A stretch of 64,000 nucleotides of DNA from Dipteronia dyeriana (lineage: Eukaryota > Streptophyta > Magnoliopsida > Sapindales > Sapindaceae), in the NCBI GenBank assembly GCA_032871835.1, contig CM065298.1, forward strand, positions 13,397,096-13,461,095, in the 5' to 3' direction. This document shows positions 1 to 12,938 of the stretch, in pieces (position 1 is the first letter of the stretch; each line of letters starts with the position of its first letter). The position numbers and the translations under genes were made by a program. A model generated the notes under the pieces. That model ran no database searches. It had not been told where the DNA came from and saw only the letters and a list, made by a program, of their open reading frames with translations.

Positions 1-70
1 ATCAGTATCCCTATCTGTTCGTCTAGGTAAGTGAATTTCGAGGACGAAATTCTTATACGGTGGGGTGAAT
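1..70 (+). mobile_element. 3' end of a Ty3-gypsy internal region with polypurine tract
   Basis: The stretch around 35-70 has the usual end of a chromovirus-like Ty3-gypsy polyprotein (an 'aatttcgaggacgaaat' stretch) followed by a purine-rich tract (ggtggggtgaat). It lies directly before a TGTAACACCC LTR start. The polypurine tract primes plus-strand DNA synthesis in LTR elements. The rest of the element lies left of the window, so whether it is intact cannot be judged. Confidence 0.7.
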
Positions 71-248
71 TGTAACACCCAAACCATTTAGGCCCAATAT
101 ATATATATATATATATATATATAGGAAAAAGGGATAGACGTGAAACAGAAAAGTGAATTGGTGAGTAAGCATTTGTAGTCTGTATAGTTGACAGATAGAT
201 GTGAGCTTAGTTAACTAGCTCACAACCGCAACTGTGTCTTTCCATACG

Positions 249-257
249 TATATAAAG
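249..257 (+). promoter_or_regulatory. TATA box of the LTR promoter
   Basis: The sequence tatataaag lies about 180 bp into the LTR, in the position expected for the U3 promoter of a Ty3 element. No transcription start is visible from sequence alone. Confidence 0.5.
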
Positions 258-1272
258 TAGGATAAACATGGTATATGTTAGAAAGCAGTAGAATCGAGCG
301 GAAGAAAAGAAAGAGAAGAAAGAAAACGGAAGAGAAGTCAGTGGAGCTCTCTTGTGATATTGTAGATTTTAGGTTGATTCTTCTTTGAATTCCATTTTCT
401 AATTGGATTTTGTGTGATTGATAGGGAAAGAAGACGAAGTGGAGGAACCTAGCGTATTTGGTCCGAATTAAGCTTGACGTCTAAGTTGTGAGTGAAAAAG
501 TTTTTAGTTTTGTTTTTAACTTAAAAGTTTCCAGCTTTATGTTTAAAATTAATTGCTTGCAAATCATTTACGTGTTTTATTTCTGTTGATGATTTATGGT
601 GATTATACAGAGAACTGAAAGTACGTTTTATGCTTATATTAGTATTCAGAATATCAGTTATATTATTTTTATAAATATTGAGAAGAGATTATGAATGATT
701 TTTACAAAAGCATCATGTCTGTACTCTTCCCCAGTTATGATTATTGTTGGCTTTTGGGGTCGTTCTACACATGTGAATGTCAGATGAGTCGATCTGCAAG
801 TGTATGACCATATGTAAAAGAGTATTGAGTCGCTCTGTACGTGTATAACCAGAAGTTATTCCCGACTCTGCGTTTGCACGAAGTAATTCGGCTTACGTAT
901 TAAAGATATCCTTGGGTACTAATTTGGTGCAGATTAAGATTTTATAAATTATCTTATTCTTGTTCAGAAAAGATGTATTCAGTTTATTAAGTACAAAAGT
1001 AGATATATTATATTTTACTATGGAAATCTTTTGATATGATGAAATGATATAGTATGTATTACTGGATACATATTGAAAAGTTGTTCAGAAATGTTTTTAA
1101 AAGTTTCATTCACTCACTGGGCGATTAGCGCTCATTCTTTCATTCCTAAAATATTTTCCACGTAGCTGCTCGGTTGTGCGGACTCAGAAGTTTGAGGTGG
1201 GTCACTCGATGACATCATGAAGTGCAAGAGTCGTGCATTTTAATTTTCATGTACATAATTTGAGGTGTGGTT

Positions 1273-1326
1273 GGTCTACTTGGCCTACTCGGCCTATTCG
1301 GCATACTCGGCCTACTCGGCTTGCCG
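1273..1326 (+). repeat. 9-bp tandem repeat inside the LTR
   Basis: Six units of a 9-bp motif close to ggcctactc follow one another without gaps (ggtctactt, ggcctactc, ggcctattc, ggcatactc, ggcctactc, ggcttgccg). This GC-rich minisatellite lies in the 3' third of the LTR, in otherwise AT-rich sequence. Confidence 0.85.
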
Positions 1327-1689
1327 GCCGTGGTCGGTTTTCTGGTCGGGATTTTGACTGACTAGTTTTTAAAGGTGGTCGGTTTTTGATCCGATCGGTC
1401 ATTTTTTTAACAACTTTTTGTAATGAACGAAAATGACAATAAAAGACCTGCAGTCATACATTTAGCATTTTATCTACATTTTTTTTATTATTATATTAAA
1501 ATCAAGTATTTTCTATGGAATTTTAAATCGAAATTCTTTTATCATGTTAGTAAAAAGTACAGCCCATTGGACCTCCCTCGTACTCAAGAGAGAGTCGGGC
1601 TGGGTTCTGTCACAATTTTTTCAGAATATATATTTGCACGAATGCATAGAATAGCAGATAAAAAAAATTAAAAAATTAAAGAGTCCAAC

Positions 1690-2138
1690 TTGTTAGTTAA
1701 GAATAGCAACTCCAACAGCTCAACAGCTTTCTCTTTTTGCGTCGTCAGACCATCGAATTACAGGTAACTTTTCCGCAATATTTTTACTTCATTTTTTGCT
1801 TTGTTTTTCAGTTTATGTGGATCTCATTTGAGACTCTGTTTTAGTTTCTTTTAGTATTCTTGATGTGTATTATCTGTAATGAATTTTTGCTTCTTTTTCT
1901 GCCATTATTCTTCATAAACTTTGCAGAAATTCATTTTCCTTCTTTTTTTTTTAAGATCTTTTTTTTTGTTATATATACATAAAATGTTTTTGTATATGTT
2001 TGATTGATATTATCATTGATTATAATTTTGATTTTGATTTTTTGTGGTTTTTACAAGTTATATTAGCTAGCTTGAATTGTAAATTGTGTTTTTGAGCTTT
2101 ATATATGCGATGGCAATGTATGAATATGAATGTTTCAG
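1690..2138 (+). other. Leader exon and leader intron of the F-box pseudogene
   Basis: A probable non-coding exon ends at 1763 in ...attacag, followed by a GT donor at 1764. The intron runs to a TTTCAG acceptor at 2136-2138, 12 bp before the F-box start codon. The same arrangement (leader exon, intron, short leader, ATG) is seen before the intact paralogue at 9742, which supports it. The exon start is not defined. Confidence 0.5.
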
Positions 2139-2149
2139 ATTTTTAGATT

Positions 2150-3876
2150 ATGGGTGACACGGTTGAGGATAATGAGACTGATCGAATCTCAGAATTGCCT
2201 CCGTTTATCGTTCATGACATTATGTCTCACCTCTCAACTAAAGAGGTAGCTCATACTAGTATCTTGTCAAAGAGATGGCAATATTTGCAGAGATCGTTTC
2301 CCATCTTAGATTTTGATTAAGATTATCCATATTCTATGGAAATTAGTTATCCTAATTTTTTTTAGGAGGAAAAGAGAGAGATTAATATAAGCATAGAGAG
2401 AGTCATGGAATACGTGGATGCTTCCTTGCTTAGGTTTTGTGAGCTTAAGTTTCTATGCATAAATTAAGGCTATTGATAAGTCTTCTTGATATTAAAGAAT
2501 CGTCATATGTTCTTGATAAATGGATAGGATTGGCAGTAGAGAGCGGAGTTAAAGAGTTAGATTTTTATGTCCGAACGCTAAGAGATCCAGTGTACACTTT
2601 GCCTGGAATAATTTTTTCTGCTAAATCGCTCACTACCTTAAAGCTAGCTGGTTTTAAGCTGGAGCAGCCCTCGGATACTATAAGGTTACGTTCTCTCAAA
2701 AGTCCAACTCTTAACTATGTCTGCATAAGTGAACTGATGCTCCAGATTGAAGAGTTGTCTATGTCCAATTGTTGGGGTTCGAAATGTGTTCATGTCTTTG
2801 AAGCTTATAAACTCAAGATCATTAGCTTTAGTGTATCCTCAGATGAGCTTGAAAGCATCAAGATTGTCGTTCCAAGTCTTTAAGAGCTTTGCTCAATCTT
2901 CTAATCTGCAATGAAGGCAAATTGATGTTGATGGATGTACAAATATGAACACATTAGAGTTGGAGGGTTTCAATATTATTGATCGTGAATTTCATCATCT
3001 TATTTCAAAATTTTCTTCCCTTGAGAATCTTTAAGTGGTTTGGTGTCAGTCCCTTTAAAGGCTTACGATTTCTAGTGATCGAATTAAGAACTTAAGCATT
3101 GTTACATGCTCTGTTTGAAGGCAATTACCATCGATACTCCAAATTTAGTTTCTTTTGTCTACGCGAGTAATCCGGTACCCATTTCTTCAACTATGAACGC
3201 TCCATGTCCGTGGAAAGTTGACTTGAAAAATAAGGATGATCCTAACATTCAATGGTATCTTAATATTAAGTAATTTATAGGAATGTCTAATCAGATCAAA
3301 GATTTAACCTTGTATGTCACATTAAAGAAGGTATGTATGTCTACAATTTCCAAACGATCCGTTAGTTTTACTTGGTTTTTGTCACAATGTTTGTAATCTA
3401 TCTTTCATTTTTATTTCAAATTGTGATTTATTCAGGTTTCGTTTAATTTAGACGAATTCAGAAGAAGTTCACCTTCTGCCCCTTGTGAAGTTGCAAATTT
3501 GTGCTTGGAAATAAAAGCACCAATATACAATTATGCAGCATTCCTAGATGGCATTCTCAATGTATGTTATCCGAGGACTTTGTCTGTGCTAGTAACTCAA
3601 AAACCATAATAACTTTGTTGAGGTAAGTTCCTTCTGTCATAAATTCTTCTTTTAATTTGTCATAATAACATATCGTCAGTGTATTTTGTTCAAATAATTA
3701 CCACACAAATTATTTGTTGACTTTGTATCGTTACTCCGGTAAAAGATTCTCTCAAATGGGTCAGATTTGAATGAAAATTGTAAAGTTTTTCAGTTTAGTG
3801 CAATTAATTGAATGTTGTGGGAGTTTTTAACTTTTACTCTTCATCAGGATCGGTGTTTTCCTGAATCTGTTGATTA
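2150..3876 (+). pseudogene. F-box/LRR gene, broken copy
   Basis: The ATG at 2150 opens an F-box (DRISELPPFIVHDIMSHL, then STKEVAHTSILSKRWQYL) that stops after 56 codons at 2318-2320. LRR-type coding continues in another frame at 2455-2883 (starting LRLLISLLDIKESS) and then in pieces to 3330. Splice borders match the intact paralogue: donor 3331, exon 2 at about 3436-3622, and a remnant of the last exon ending CFPESVD at about 3847-3876, where most of that exon is deleted. An intact member would be a substrate receptor of an SCF ubiquitin ligase; this one cannot make it. Several stops and frameshifts show that decay is old. Confidence 0.85.
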
Positions 3877-3913
3877 GGTCAAGTGCAATGCTTCTTTATT
3901 TTTTTTTGCGTAA

Positions 3914-4140
3914 ATAACATTGGCTATACGAGAATAAGATTAATAGATGTGCCAACTGTTGTACTTCTCATCATATAAAATGTTGACAACATTACTTAAA
4001 CAATGTCAACGTCGAGAACTTCTTTACATTAAAAAATAAACAACTTCTAAGTAAACATGAATTGATAAAATTATGGCAGGTGCCCTCCGTTTCGTCTGGA
4101 TTGGAGTTTTTCAATACCTCTTGAGAAGGCTTAACGCTGC
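3914..4140 (+). pseudogene. Second remnant of an F-box terminal exon
   Basis: After the short exon-3 remnant a second copy of the terminal exon follows, starting 'ttggctatacgagaata' and reaching 'ctggattggagtttttcaatacc'. It aligns with 12660-12870 downstream of the intact gene, where the same doubled arrangement occurs. The doubling therefore probably predates the duplication of the whole gene. No open frame remains. Confidence 0.55.
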
Positions 4141-4149
4141 CCTTCTCTT

Positions 4150-7100
4150 TTTTCATAATGATATGTTTTGGATGTGTTAGTTGGACTACAACTTAACTCT
4201 CGCATCGGAGATGCTTGTAAAAGATGGATTGTGAGACCGAACCTCTGACCATTAGATGTGGAAAGAATGTGTACAACCATCTCTACTAAGAAGTAATATA
4301 CGTAGAAGTTCTTATTTTGCTAATATATATATATTGAAGTTTTTAAACTTACATAAATTAGGGGTATTTTATGGAGAAAGAAGAGTCGAACCCGTAATCT
4401 CGTAATGCAGACGTAAAAGGTTTTACTATCAAATCAACTTCATATTGTTTCTTACTTTGCTAATATTAATTCAGAAAAAAAAGGATCAATAATTATATCA
4501 AATTGAGTAAGACACAATACACCTTTTTCTTATTTATTAAAATGTACCTTATTATATTCAATCAAATTTTAAAATTACATTATTTATAAAAATCGAGGAC
4601 AATACTTAATTAATAATGATATTGTCATCTAAAAATATGATTTTCACACCCATATTTTATTTAAATTTTTTTATAACAAAAATACCCTTCAACATAATGA
4701 CTCATTTGGACAAAATATACAAGTCAAAATAAGTAATTGTGGGCGTTGTTAAAGTGAGTGTTTTGGTGGGTTTTGATTATTTTGAAGAGGTACTGTGTGT
4801 GTGCGTACTTCTTTATTGCAGAGAAGTTAAATATAGTGAAATCCGTGGAAAAAGGTGGAATTACAGTTATGTGTTCTCCCAATAGTTCGTCAACTGTGAA
4901 TCACTGGTCTAGGGGTGAAATGGTATTTTCAGTCTTGTTTAAATATTTGAAGACATATATTGCATTCTTATAATTTTTAAAAGAGAAAATTGAAGATGAT
5001 ATATATATATATATATATATTGCTTTTTTAAGAGTGACATTTTTTAAAATTATATTTGATCTCCTTCGTCCATCTTCATAAAAGATGAACGGTGGAGATT
5101 CATTTTCTATTTACTTTTTAATTACTTAGCTTTGACAATACACAATTTTTTAAATATGAATAAAATAGTACTTTTACGGACTATATTATGTTTGACCATT
5201 ATATGTTGGGTCAAAGAGACCATGTTGATGTTTCTCTAAAAATATGATGACCAAATACCGTAATAGTCATACGTCAGGTAAAAAAAATAACGTTTCCGTA
5301 AAACACATGTACAAAGATCCAACAGTAATTATCCCAATAAAAAAATGGAAAGTACTTTGATGACAAGATTGTGACTTATGAGAGCAAAGTGGGAGAATAT
5401 ATGATATTCCAAACTCCATGAATGCTTTTACATTTACCTCTTGATATGTATTCATCTTTGTGAGCGAATAAACATCGACTCAGCAGCAAATATTTTTTTT
5501 CTTTTTTTCAAAACATGTTTTTATAGAAATAAAGTTTTCATTAGTCATAGATAAGTTAACATTCAAATTCATCTTGCAGTTATTTTTTAAGGGTTCAAGA
5601 TATGACTCTATTGGTACAGCTCAGACTACTACTTTTACAATAAAGAAGACGGAACCCACACTTAGGATTAAAGTTCAATGAGAGATAAATAATATATATA
5701 TATACACCACATGCGTTGAACCGTAGCGGTGGAGATTCCCAAAAGAGAGTACAACCAAATTGGCAAAAGGCTTGTGCTTTTAATATACGATTATTTGAAA
5801 GAAAGAAAAAAGATGATATTGTTAGAGTTATGATTAGGGTCGTAAGAGGGTTTAATTGGGTGTTTTATGTATAGTGGAAATTAAAATTTTAACTTCTTTT
5901 AATGGGTGAACTTATAAATTGGGTGTCGAATCATATATTTGAGTGGTAATATTGCAACCCTCGTACTTAAAGTCGTGAAGTTAATTAAAATCTACTTGAC
6001 GAGATCAGGTTGATCCGACGGTAAACTCCTCATACTTGTAGCACGAGGTTGAATCCTCCCCATTTCTAAAAAAAAAGCCTAAAATTTATATAATATTTCA
6101 AAAAAAAAATAACTATTCTCGAATTCCTTCATCTAATCCTAAACCATATATATATATATAATACGATCGTAAGTGTTTGATAAAAGTCTTCATTGAAGAC
6201 TGAACGTAGAACAAAGAAACAAATACGTGAAAAACAGAGACTAAAAGCAAGGAATATTAAAAAAAAATACAACTTTATCTAAATTTGGTGTCCAAATGAT
6301 GTAATAACAATTCAGTCGATACATTCAAATTGGATTAGATTTGTATGAATTAAATGTATTGACTAGATTGTTGTCATATTATTTGGACAATGTAGTATTA
6401 CTAAAAAAAAAATCACACAATTTTTTTTTTTAAGAAAATAGTGGTTGTTGTAAAAGTTACATTGTATTAATAGCAAAAAAATAATTCAATACGATAACAA
6501 TGATTAAATCTGATTTATAAACATGTCATTACATAATACGGGCTTTAGCCTTCAGTTGTAATTAATTTTTAGATAGATTTATATCCAATTAATGACCACG
6601 ATAATTATTTAAATAGACTTAAATTAAAATTATAAACCAATTTAAAAAAATTAAACCTAAAAAGAATTAAATTTTCTTTTTGGCCCAGTGGGGGGCATCA
6701 ATTGCCTCCACCCCTGGGACTTCCCCATATTTTAACGTGTAAATAGAAATTTAATATTCTGAATTTAATGTAATAGTTATTTTTTTTAATTATCTATTTG
6801 AAGATAATCTAAGGATTTAGATTATATTTTTTGAAATTGAAGAGTGAATTTTGGACTCCAAACCTCAACACAGGTTGAGTGGTGTTTAGATTCTTGCTCA
6901 GCTTATATAAATTTTTGGTTATATTTTTATCGTATTTTTCTGACAAACGATACAGTTTTAACTTTTCAGCTTCCAGCTAAACTTTCCTATTTTCGATGAG
7001 ATGAGGTATGGGTTAAATGGTAAATTTGACTCATGTCTCTTTTCCAACTCTCATTTTTTGTTGAGCGGTGCTAACCGAACTATTTATATATTATATCCAT

Positions 7101-8440
7101 TTTTTAAATTATTTAGTATTTTTTTTTCTTTATAAAATTACTTAAAGAGACAAATAATTTTCATTAAGAAAATAATGAATAAAATAAAACTAATAAAAAC
7201 TCACTTTTATTATTTTAAAACCCTAATGACAATAGGTTATTTCAAATCATTAAATGTTTAGTATTTTTTGATTTTATTATTTTACATGTTTGTTTGTTTT
7301 TCTTTTCAAATTCCTATGTTTGCTATTTTTTTTTCTCAATTTATTTTCTTTCAGATCTTCTATGCAATCTATGATTTGTATCAATTCTTTTATATATTTT
7401 ATTCTGGAACTTCCAAAATTAGTTTAATGTTATTTACAGAAAAAAAAAAATCATTACCAAAAAAACCTAATCTCTTATAAAACTAAACCACACTAAAACC
7501 CTGACTCAATTGCTCAAAAAAAATTATGAGACAATCAATATCACATTTATAATCTACCCCAACAATCCAATCGACTACAGAAAAATAATCTGAATCTAAT
7601 AACGATGATTTCACCATAAAATAAGAAGAAAAAACAAATCCTTGAAAAAGATATGGGGTGTATAAGTGTATTAAGTTTGAAAAATACGTGGAAGTGTAAT
7701 CTTGTAAATAAATTAAAAAATTAATAAAACTACTTAATTTTATATAATTAAATCAAAATTTTAAAAATTAGGGAATAAATGGTTCGATAGTGAGGGTACA
7801 ACTAGCACCACTCTTTATATATATATATATATATATATAAAAGGAAAGTTGCACAAACTTCCCCGAATTTTATTGAATATATATTACACACAACGGCAAG
7901 TTTAACAAAAAATGCACAAACATAAATGGGCTATTTCGTCCTCCAATCAAATTATAAAGGATTTATTATTGATTGAAGGGCATAAGAGTCGATTTATGTT
8001 TTCAGTCATGTTTAATCGTTAAAATTTTGATTAGCGAACAAATTAATGTATCTGTGGTAAGTTACTGATTTCAAGAACTTAGAATAAAAACATAGGCTAA
8101 AAAAATGTCTTTTGTCAAAATATTAGGGATTAAATTAATAATCATCTTCATCAAAGGAGATCAACGATCTCTAATCTCAGAGATCTAGATTAGTAGAGGA
8201 GATCCATCTATCTTTTAATAATAATAATAATAAACTTATTTGACATTCATTATTTTTTAGAGATGTATCATATATATATATATATTAGAAAACTATTTAT
8301 TGTTTTTAATTCAAATTTTAAGTGGTATTTTTTATAGTCAAACACGTTTGAAACCGAAACAGAAAATAGTATTTTCATTTTCATTTTTCGTATTAAAAAA
8401 ATAATGACTGATTTTATTAAATACAACCGTATAGACTGCA
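4150..8440. other. AT-rich intergenic DNA without a recognisable gene
   Basis: No convincing coding sequence is seen on either strand; the open frames here are short and of low complexity. The stretch holds (TA)n microsatellites at about 4999-5020, 5693-5704, 6147-6160 and 7815-7838, an ATA trinucleotide run at about 8216-8232, and one foldback element (6269-6401). A short GC-richer island lies at about 6680-6730. Confidence 0.6.
6269..6401. mobile_element. Small foldback (MITE-like) element
   Basis: The arms 'aaatttggtgtccaaatgat' near the left end and 'attatttggacaatgta' near the right end pair with each other, as do the more central 'caattcagtcgatacattca' and 'tgtattgactagattgttg'. A close relative with the same arms lies at 47418-47601. 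No coding capacity and no certain target duplication. Confidence 0.6.
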
Positions 8441-9741
8441 TCAGTGGATTACTTTTTGAGTTCTGTGCAGACTGCAAAAGCAATACCATATCGACACGTA
8501 GCTCATTCATCAGAAAAGTCCAGAGATACAAGAAGTCAAGAACACAAACACTTCCTCTGCTTTCAATTTAATTTCGTCGGTTTTCTTCAAAGACAAAGAC
8601 GTCAGGTGAAACTCCTCTCCTTTAATCTACTTTTTTTTTTTCTTTTGTTTTGCCCTGCAAAAAAATGTAGTTTTTATTGGTTTCTCATTAAATCTGTTAT
8701 TCTGTAGTGTTTTAGAGTTCTGCTTCTGATCTGTTATGTTTTCATGTATACATTTTTCCAGACATATTTATATGTTACAATGATCTTTTTAAGAGTTTTT
8801 GTTGCTTGGAATTTTCCATTATATATATATATTTTTTTCATTTTCTTCGTTTATTCTCTCTGTATAATTGTTAAGCATTGGAAAGTGGATTTTTGCATAA
8901 TAATAGGTGCATTATTGTCACAGATCTGCTGTTGAAAAATAAAAAAAAATTGTCTCATGCAGCATATTCTGTTGATTTTTTTTTTTTTGAGAGAAAATTA
9001 GCTATAATGTGATTTTATTATGTAATGTCAATTCATGTGATATTATTGATCTTCATTACTGGAAATTTGTAGAAATACAATTTCGCCTGATTTGCTTTAG
9101 ACTCTGAGATCCTCAAAGCTGCTCTTCCACAGTTTTTGCATCTTCGAGTTTTGAATTTTATCAATCCTCCATTAGCCTCGTTACTGTGTGAAGCTTTCCA
9201 TACATGCAAATATATATTTTGTTATTTACAAAACCATAAAAATAAAATTAAAAATTAAAACTTCTTCAATCCTTCATATGTGAAAGCCATGCCACACCGC
9301 CTTTAAATAGGCAATCTGAATTCAACAATTGACCCCCTACAGTCAAAAAGGACCAGCGGTCCAAATTTTATATATTAGGGAGAAAACATTTAGGGTTAAA
9401 ATTGGCATGCCGAATTCTATGGTTTTTTTAGATATATTATTATGTTACTGTTATCTTTTTAAGAGTTATTGTTACTTATAATTTTTATTTTTATTATTTC
9501 GTTTATGCTTTTAATCTCTGTATACTTACATTGTTAAGCATGGATATTTGGATGATATATATGGATAAGCATGAAATTTTCAGGATCCAAAATTCAATAC
9601 TTTAATTAGATTATTTCGTAGGTTGATTACTCATATCAAGTCAATTATCTTTGTCTTGTTTTAGGATGTTTGTTTCAATTATCATTGATTATAACCTATT
9701 TATTACAGGTTTGAAGATTTAGAAAATCGATATTTTATTCC
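8440..9741 (+). other. Leader exon and leader intron of the intact F-box gene
   Basis: A CT-rich probable 5' untranslated exon ends at 8605 (gacgtcag) before a GT donor. The intron runs to a pyrimidine-rich TTACAG acceptor at 9707-9708, leaving 33 bp of leader before the ATG at 9742. The broken paralogue at 2150 has the same structure with a shorter intron. The leader-exon start is not visible. The intron contains T-rich tracts and no recognisable gene. Confidence 0.5.
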
Positions 9742-11566
9742 ATGGATCGAATCTCTGAATTGTCGGATTTTACTATTCATCACATTATGAGTTACCTCTC
9801 TGCAAAAGAGGTATCTCAAACATGTATTTTGTCACATAAATGGTATAACTTTTATGTGTCCCTCCCCATCTTCGATTTTCATGAACCTTATAAACGGTTT
9901 GTAGGAGATCTTGCCAACAAAAACCCTGAAAGATTTTGTAAGAAGGAAACTGTACGATTTCGTAAACGTTTACATAGGTTTACTGAATTTGTTGATGATT
10001 TCCTTGTTCGGTTTAGCAACCTAAAATTGTGTATGCAGAAGTTTAGGTTATTGATAGGTCTTCTTGATGTTGAAGCATCTTCTCTTCTTGATAAGTGGAT
10101 AGGATTGGCCGTAAAGAATGAAGTTAAAGAATTAGATTTGAATGTTCAAACAAATGAAAATGCAATGTACACTCTACCTTGGATAATCTTTTCAGCTGCA
10201 TCTTTGAATGCTTTAAAGTTAGAGGGTTGTAAGTTGGAGCAGATCCCTGAGACTTTAATGTTATATTCTCTCAAAAGTCTAATTTTGAAAAAAGTTTTCA
10301 TAAAGGAAGAGATAGTCCAGAAGCTCACCAATCAATGTCCATTGCTCGAAGACTTTTCTTTAGACTACTTTTGGGGTTTAAGACATATTTCTGTTGTTAA
10401 ACCTCATAAACTCAAACTATGTTCCATTCTTGAACCGGTTGATGAGCTTAAAAGTGTCAAAGTTGCTGCTCCAAGTCTTCAACAGTTGGTAATTATTGGT
10501 GGGGTACGTAGGTCAATTGTAATTGACTTGGTCGAGTGTTCAAATTTGAAGGTGTTAAAATTAAAGGCTGTCAATTTAAAAGATCAAGAGTTTCTTCACC
10601 TTATGTTGAAATTTTCCATGCTCGAGAACCTAGAAGTAACTTTATGTGCTCTCCTTGAACAGATTATGATTTCAAGTGATCGACTCAAGAGGCTAAGTAT
10701 TTCTTCGTGCATTAAATTGAAGGAAATTGAAATTGATACCCCTTATTTACTTTCCCTTCACTATCGGAATCATCCAATTCTCACTTCGAAAGTAAATGTT
10801 CCACGTCTATGGAGACTCCACTTCATAAATGCAGCTGATGAGTTGGGGAATAAAGTTGATCCTGACGTGCAATGGTTCCTTAATATGAAACAATTTCTTG
10901 GAGCATCTAATCGAATTGAACTTCTATCCATTAATGTGAAGTCAAAGAGGGTACATATGTAAATTATTGAGAATTTACCTACTTTTTTTGCAATCGCATT
11001 ATCATTCTTAACTGATTCTTCTTTTTTCTTTTCTTTTCATGTTGTGATTTTAAAGGATTCATTCAATTTAGAAGAATTTAGAAATTGTTTGTCTTCACTC
11101 CCATGTGAAGTTGAAAAGTTATGGCTGTTACTGGATGCCCCACCATCAAGTTTTGCAGCATTGCTGGATGGCTTGCTCGGGATTGGTTATCCAAGGGAAT
11201 TTTCTTTGATTATAAAACATGAAGTCCACCACAACTTTGTTGAGGTTACATTCTCTTAAATTTTCGTATATTCTTCTTTTCTTTTTCCCCAAAATTGTGT
11301 TGTAATCAACATATTAAAATTGATCGCAGTGGCTATACAAGGAAATGATGAATAGAGATGACAACTGTTGCAATTCTCGAAATATTAAGTGTTGGAGGCA
11401 TTACTTGAAAGATTTCAAGATTAAGGGCTTTCACTTTCTTCCCTCTTTTGATAGCTTATCATTTATGACTCTTGACTTAGATGCAGTGATGGATTTGTTG
11501 CCAAAACTTCCAAATGGAATCCTTCAATGTCGCATGTATTGGTGTTTTCCTGAATCTCTTGAGTAA
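9742..11566 (+). CDS. F-box/LRR-repeat protein, three coding exons, apparently intact
   Basis: Coding exons 9742-10950, 11056-11244 and 11330-11566 join in frame (403 + 63 + 78 residues, 544 in all) with GT/AG introns of 105 and 85 bp. Residues 1-45 are the F-box (DRISELSDFTIHHIMSYL, then LSHKWYNFY), which binds Skp1 in an SCF ubiquitin ligase. Residues about 95-390 are leucine-rich repeats (for example SLNALKLEGCKLEQIPETL and MLENLEV) that would hold the substrate. The C-terminal part (LPKLPNGILQCRMYW) is typical of plant F-box/LRR/FBD-like proteins but has no clear FBD signature. The start is fixed by the F-box and by the paralogue. No substrate can be named. It is the only copy in the window without internal stops, so it is probably functional, though expression cannot be judged. 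Confidence 0.85.
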
Positions 11567-11954
11567 GTTTAAGATTCATTTTTGATTATCAAGTGCAATG
11601 CTTTAAATCATCCTTTGTATGACTATATACTTAATTGGAAGAATGATGTCTTGGATTGTAAAAGCGGGTGCTATTGGGTTTTTACATGAAGGATATATAT
11701 CTAAATTTGAAGGAGCTTTTCCCACTTGAATGTCATATTGATGAATTTTTATGGTTGCATCATCCCAGAATTGCCTCATTAGATTGTATTCATTTAATCA
11801 TGTGATTATCACTTTAGAATGGAATGTTAAATTATCAGGTAAATTCTGTGCATATCAATATCAAGGCCCAAAATTGTATATTTAAGCAAACTAGCAAAGT
11901 CTGAATTTCATGATTAGTACTTCTATGTCATTTTAGCAAAATGTTTTAAAATTG

Positions 11955-12938
11955 AAATCTTGCAAAGATTCTGCAAATGTATGGATAAATTGATTGCTTC
12001 TCTTCTTGGTTTCTGCAAGCTTAAGTTTTATGTTCAGAAATTTAATTAGGCTATTAATATTTCTTGATGTTGAAGGAAGAAACGTATGGATAAATTCATA
12101 GAATTTGTGGATGCTTCTCCTCTTCTTTAGTTCTTAAGTTTTCTATGCAGAAATTTAGGCTATTTAATATATACTCTACTTTAGATAATCTTTTCAGCTA
12201 AATCAATATATATATATATATATATATATATTGATAAGATCGGTTCTTAAGTGGGATCATTCCTCCAATTCTATAAGGTATCGATCTCGTATAAGTCCAA
12301 TTTTACAGGATGTCTACATAAATGATAGTACATTAACTCACTAGTCTGTTGCTTGAAGATTTGAGAAAAACTTTGGATGCACCGGGATGTACCATGCATC
12401 TACTGCTGCGATCCTACCATATGGTAAAATTTGTTGCGTGGCACAATCATAACATGGGATGCATGCACCCAAGTTTCTCTTCAAATGTACTACTATTCAT
12501 GTATGAATCTTTGAACTAGTAAAAATTGTTGTTCCTAGTTTAAACATGTTTCTAGTTTGTTACAAATTAATGCAAATTGTAATTAACATGGCTCAATGCA
12601 TTTACGTTTATTAAGTTTGTAATCGTTCGAATTTTGCTTATTTTTTTGGCTTTAACTATACTGACTATATGAGAACATGGTGACAAATATGCCCACTGTT
12701 GTAATTTTGGTCATATCTAGTGGCGGCATTACATAAACGATCAATTGAAGTCTTGCTCACATTAAAAGACAAAAAACATTATAGTTATGATGAATTAAGT
12801 GATGGGTTTATGTTGAGAACATCCATTACCGTATCTCTAGATTGGTGTTTTTCAGACCCCTTGAGATGGCATAATGTTGCTTTTGATGATCCTCTGTATA
12901 TAAGCATGTTAGTTGGGGTAACAAGTACGCACTCATGA
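11955..12938 (+). pseudogene. Internally deleted F-box/LRR relic
   Basis: Pieces equivalent to the middle of exon 1 of the intact gene occur here, partly twice ('cttaagttttatgttcagaaatttaa' near 12020 and 'taagttttctatgcagaaatttaggc' near 12145), followed by degenerate LRR sequence to about 12365. A terminal-exon copy at 12660-12938 contains an open 72-codon stretch (12720-12938) ending in a SLDWCFSDPLRW-type motif. A (TA)n microsatellite lies at about 12207-12232. The F-box and most LRRs are gone. It sits about 390 bp after the intact gene, consistent with tandem duplication and decay. Confidence 0.65.

Larger units (their letters stand above)
71..1614 (+). mobile_element. 3' LTR of a chromovirus-like (Tekay/Del-type) Ty3-gypsy element
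   Basis: The LTR begins TGTAACACCC directly after the polypurine tract and ends CTGTCACA at 1614, giving about 1.54 kb with TG...CA ends. A TATA-like box lies at 249-257. Around 740-860 there are repeated 'gtcg-t-tctgcacgtgta' type segments, a pattern often seen in this LTR group. A dinucleotide (AT)n run occupies about 101-122. The 5-bp target duplication cannot be tested because the 5' LTR is outside the window; the right-hand flank is atttt. The LTR ends only about 80 bp before the likely leader exon of the F-box pseudogene. Confidence 0.72.
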
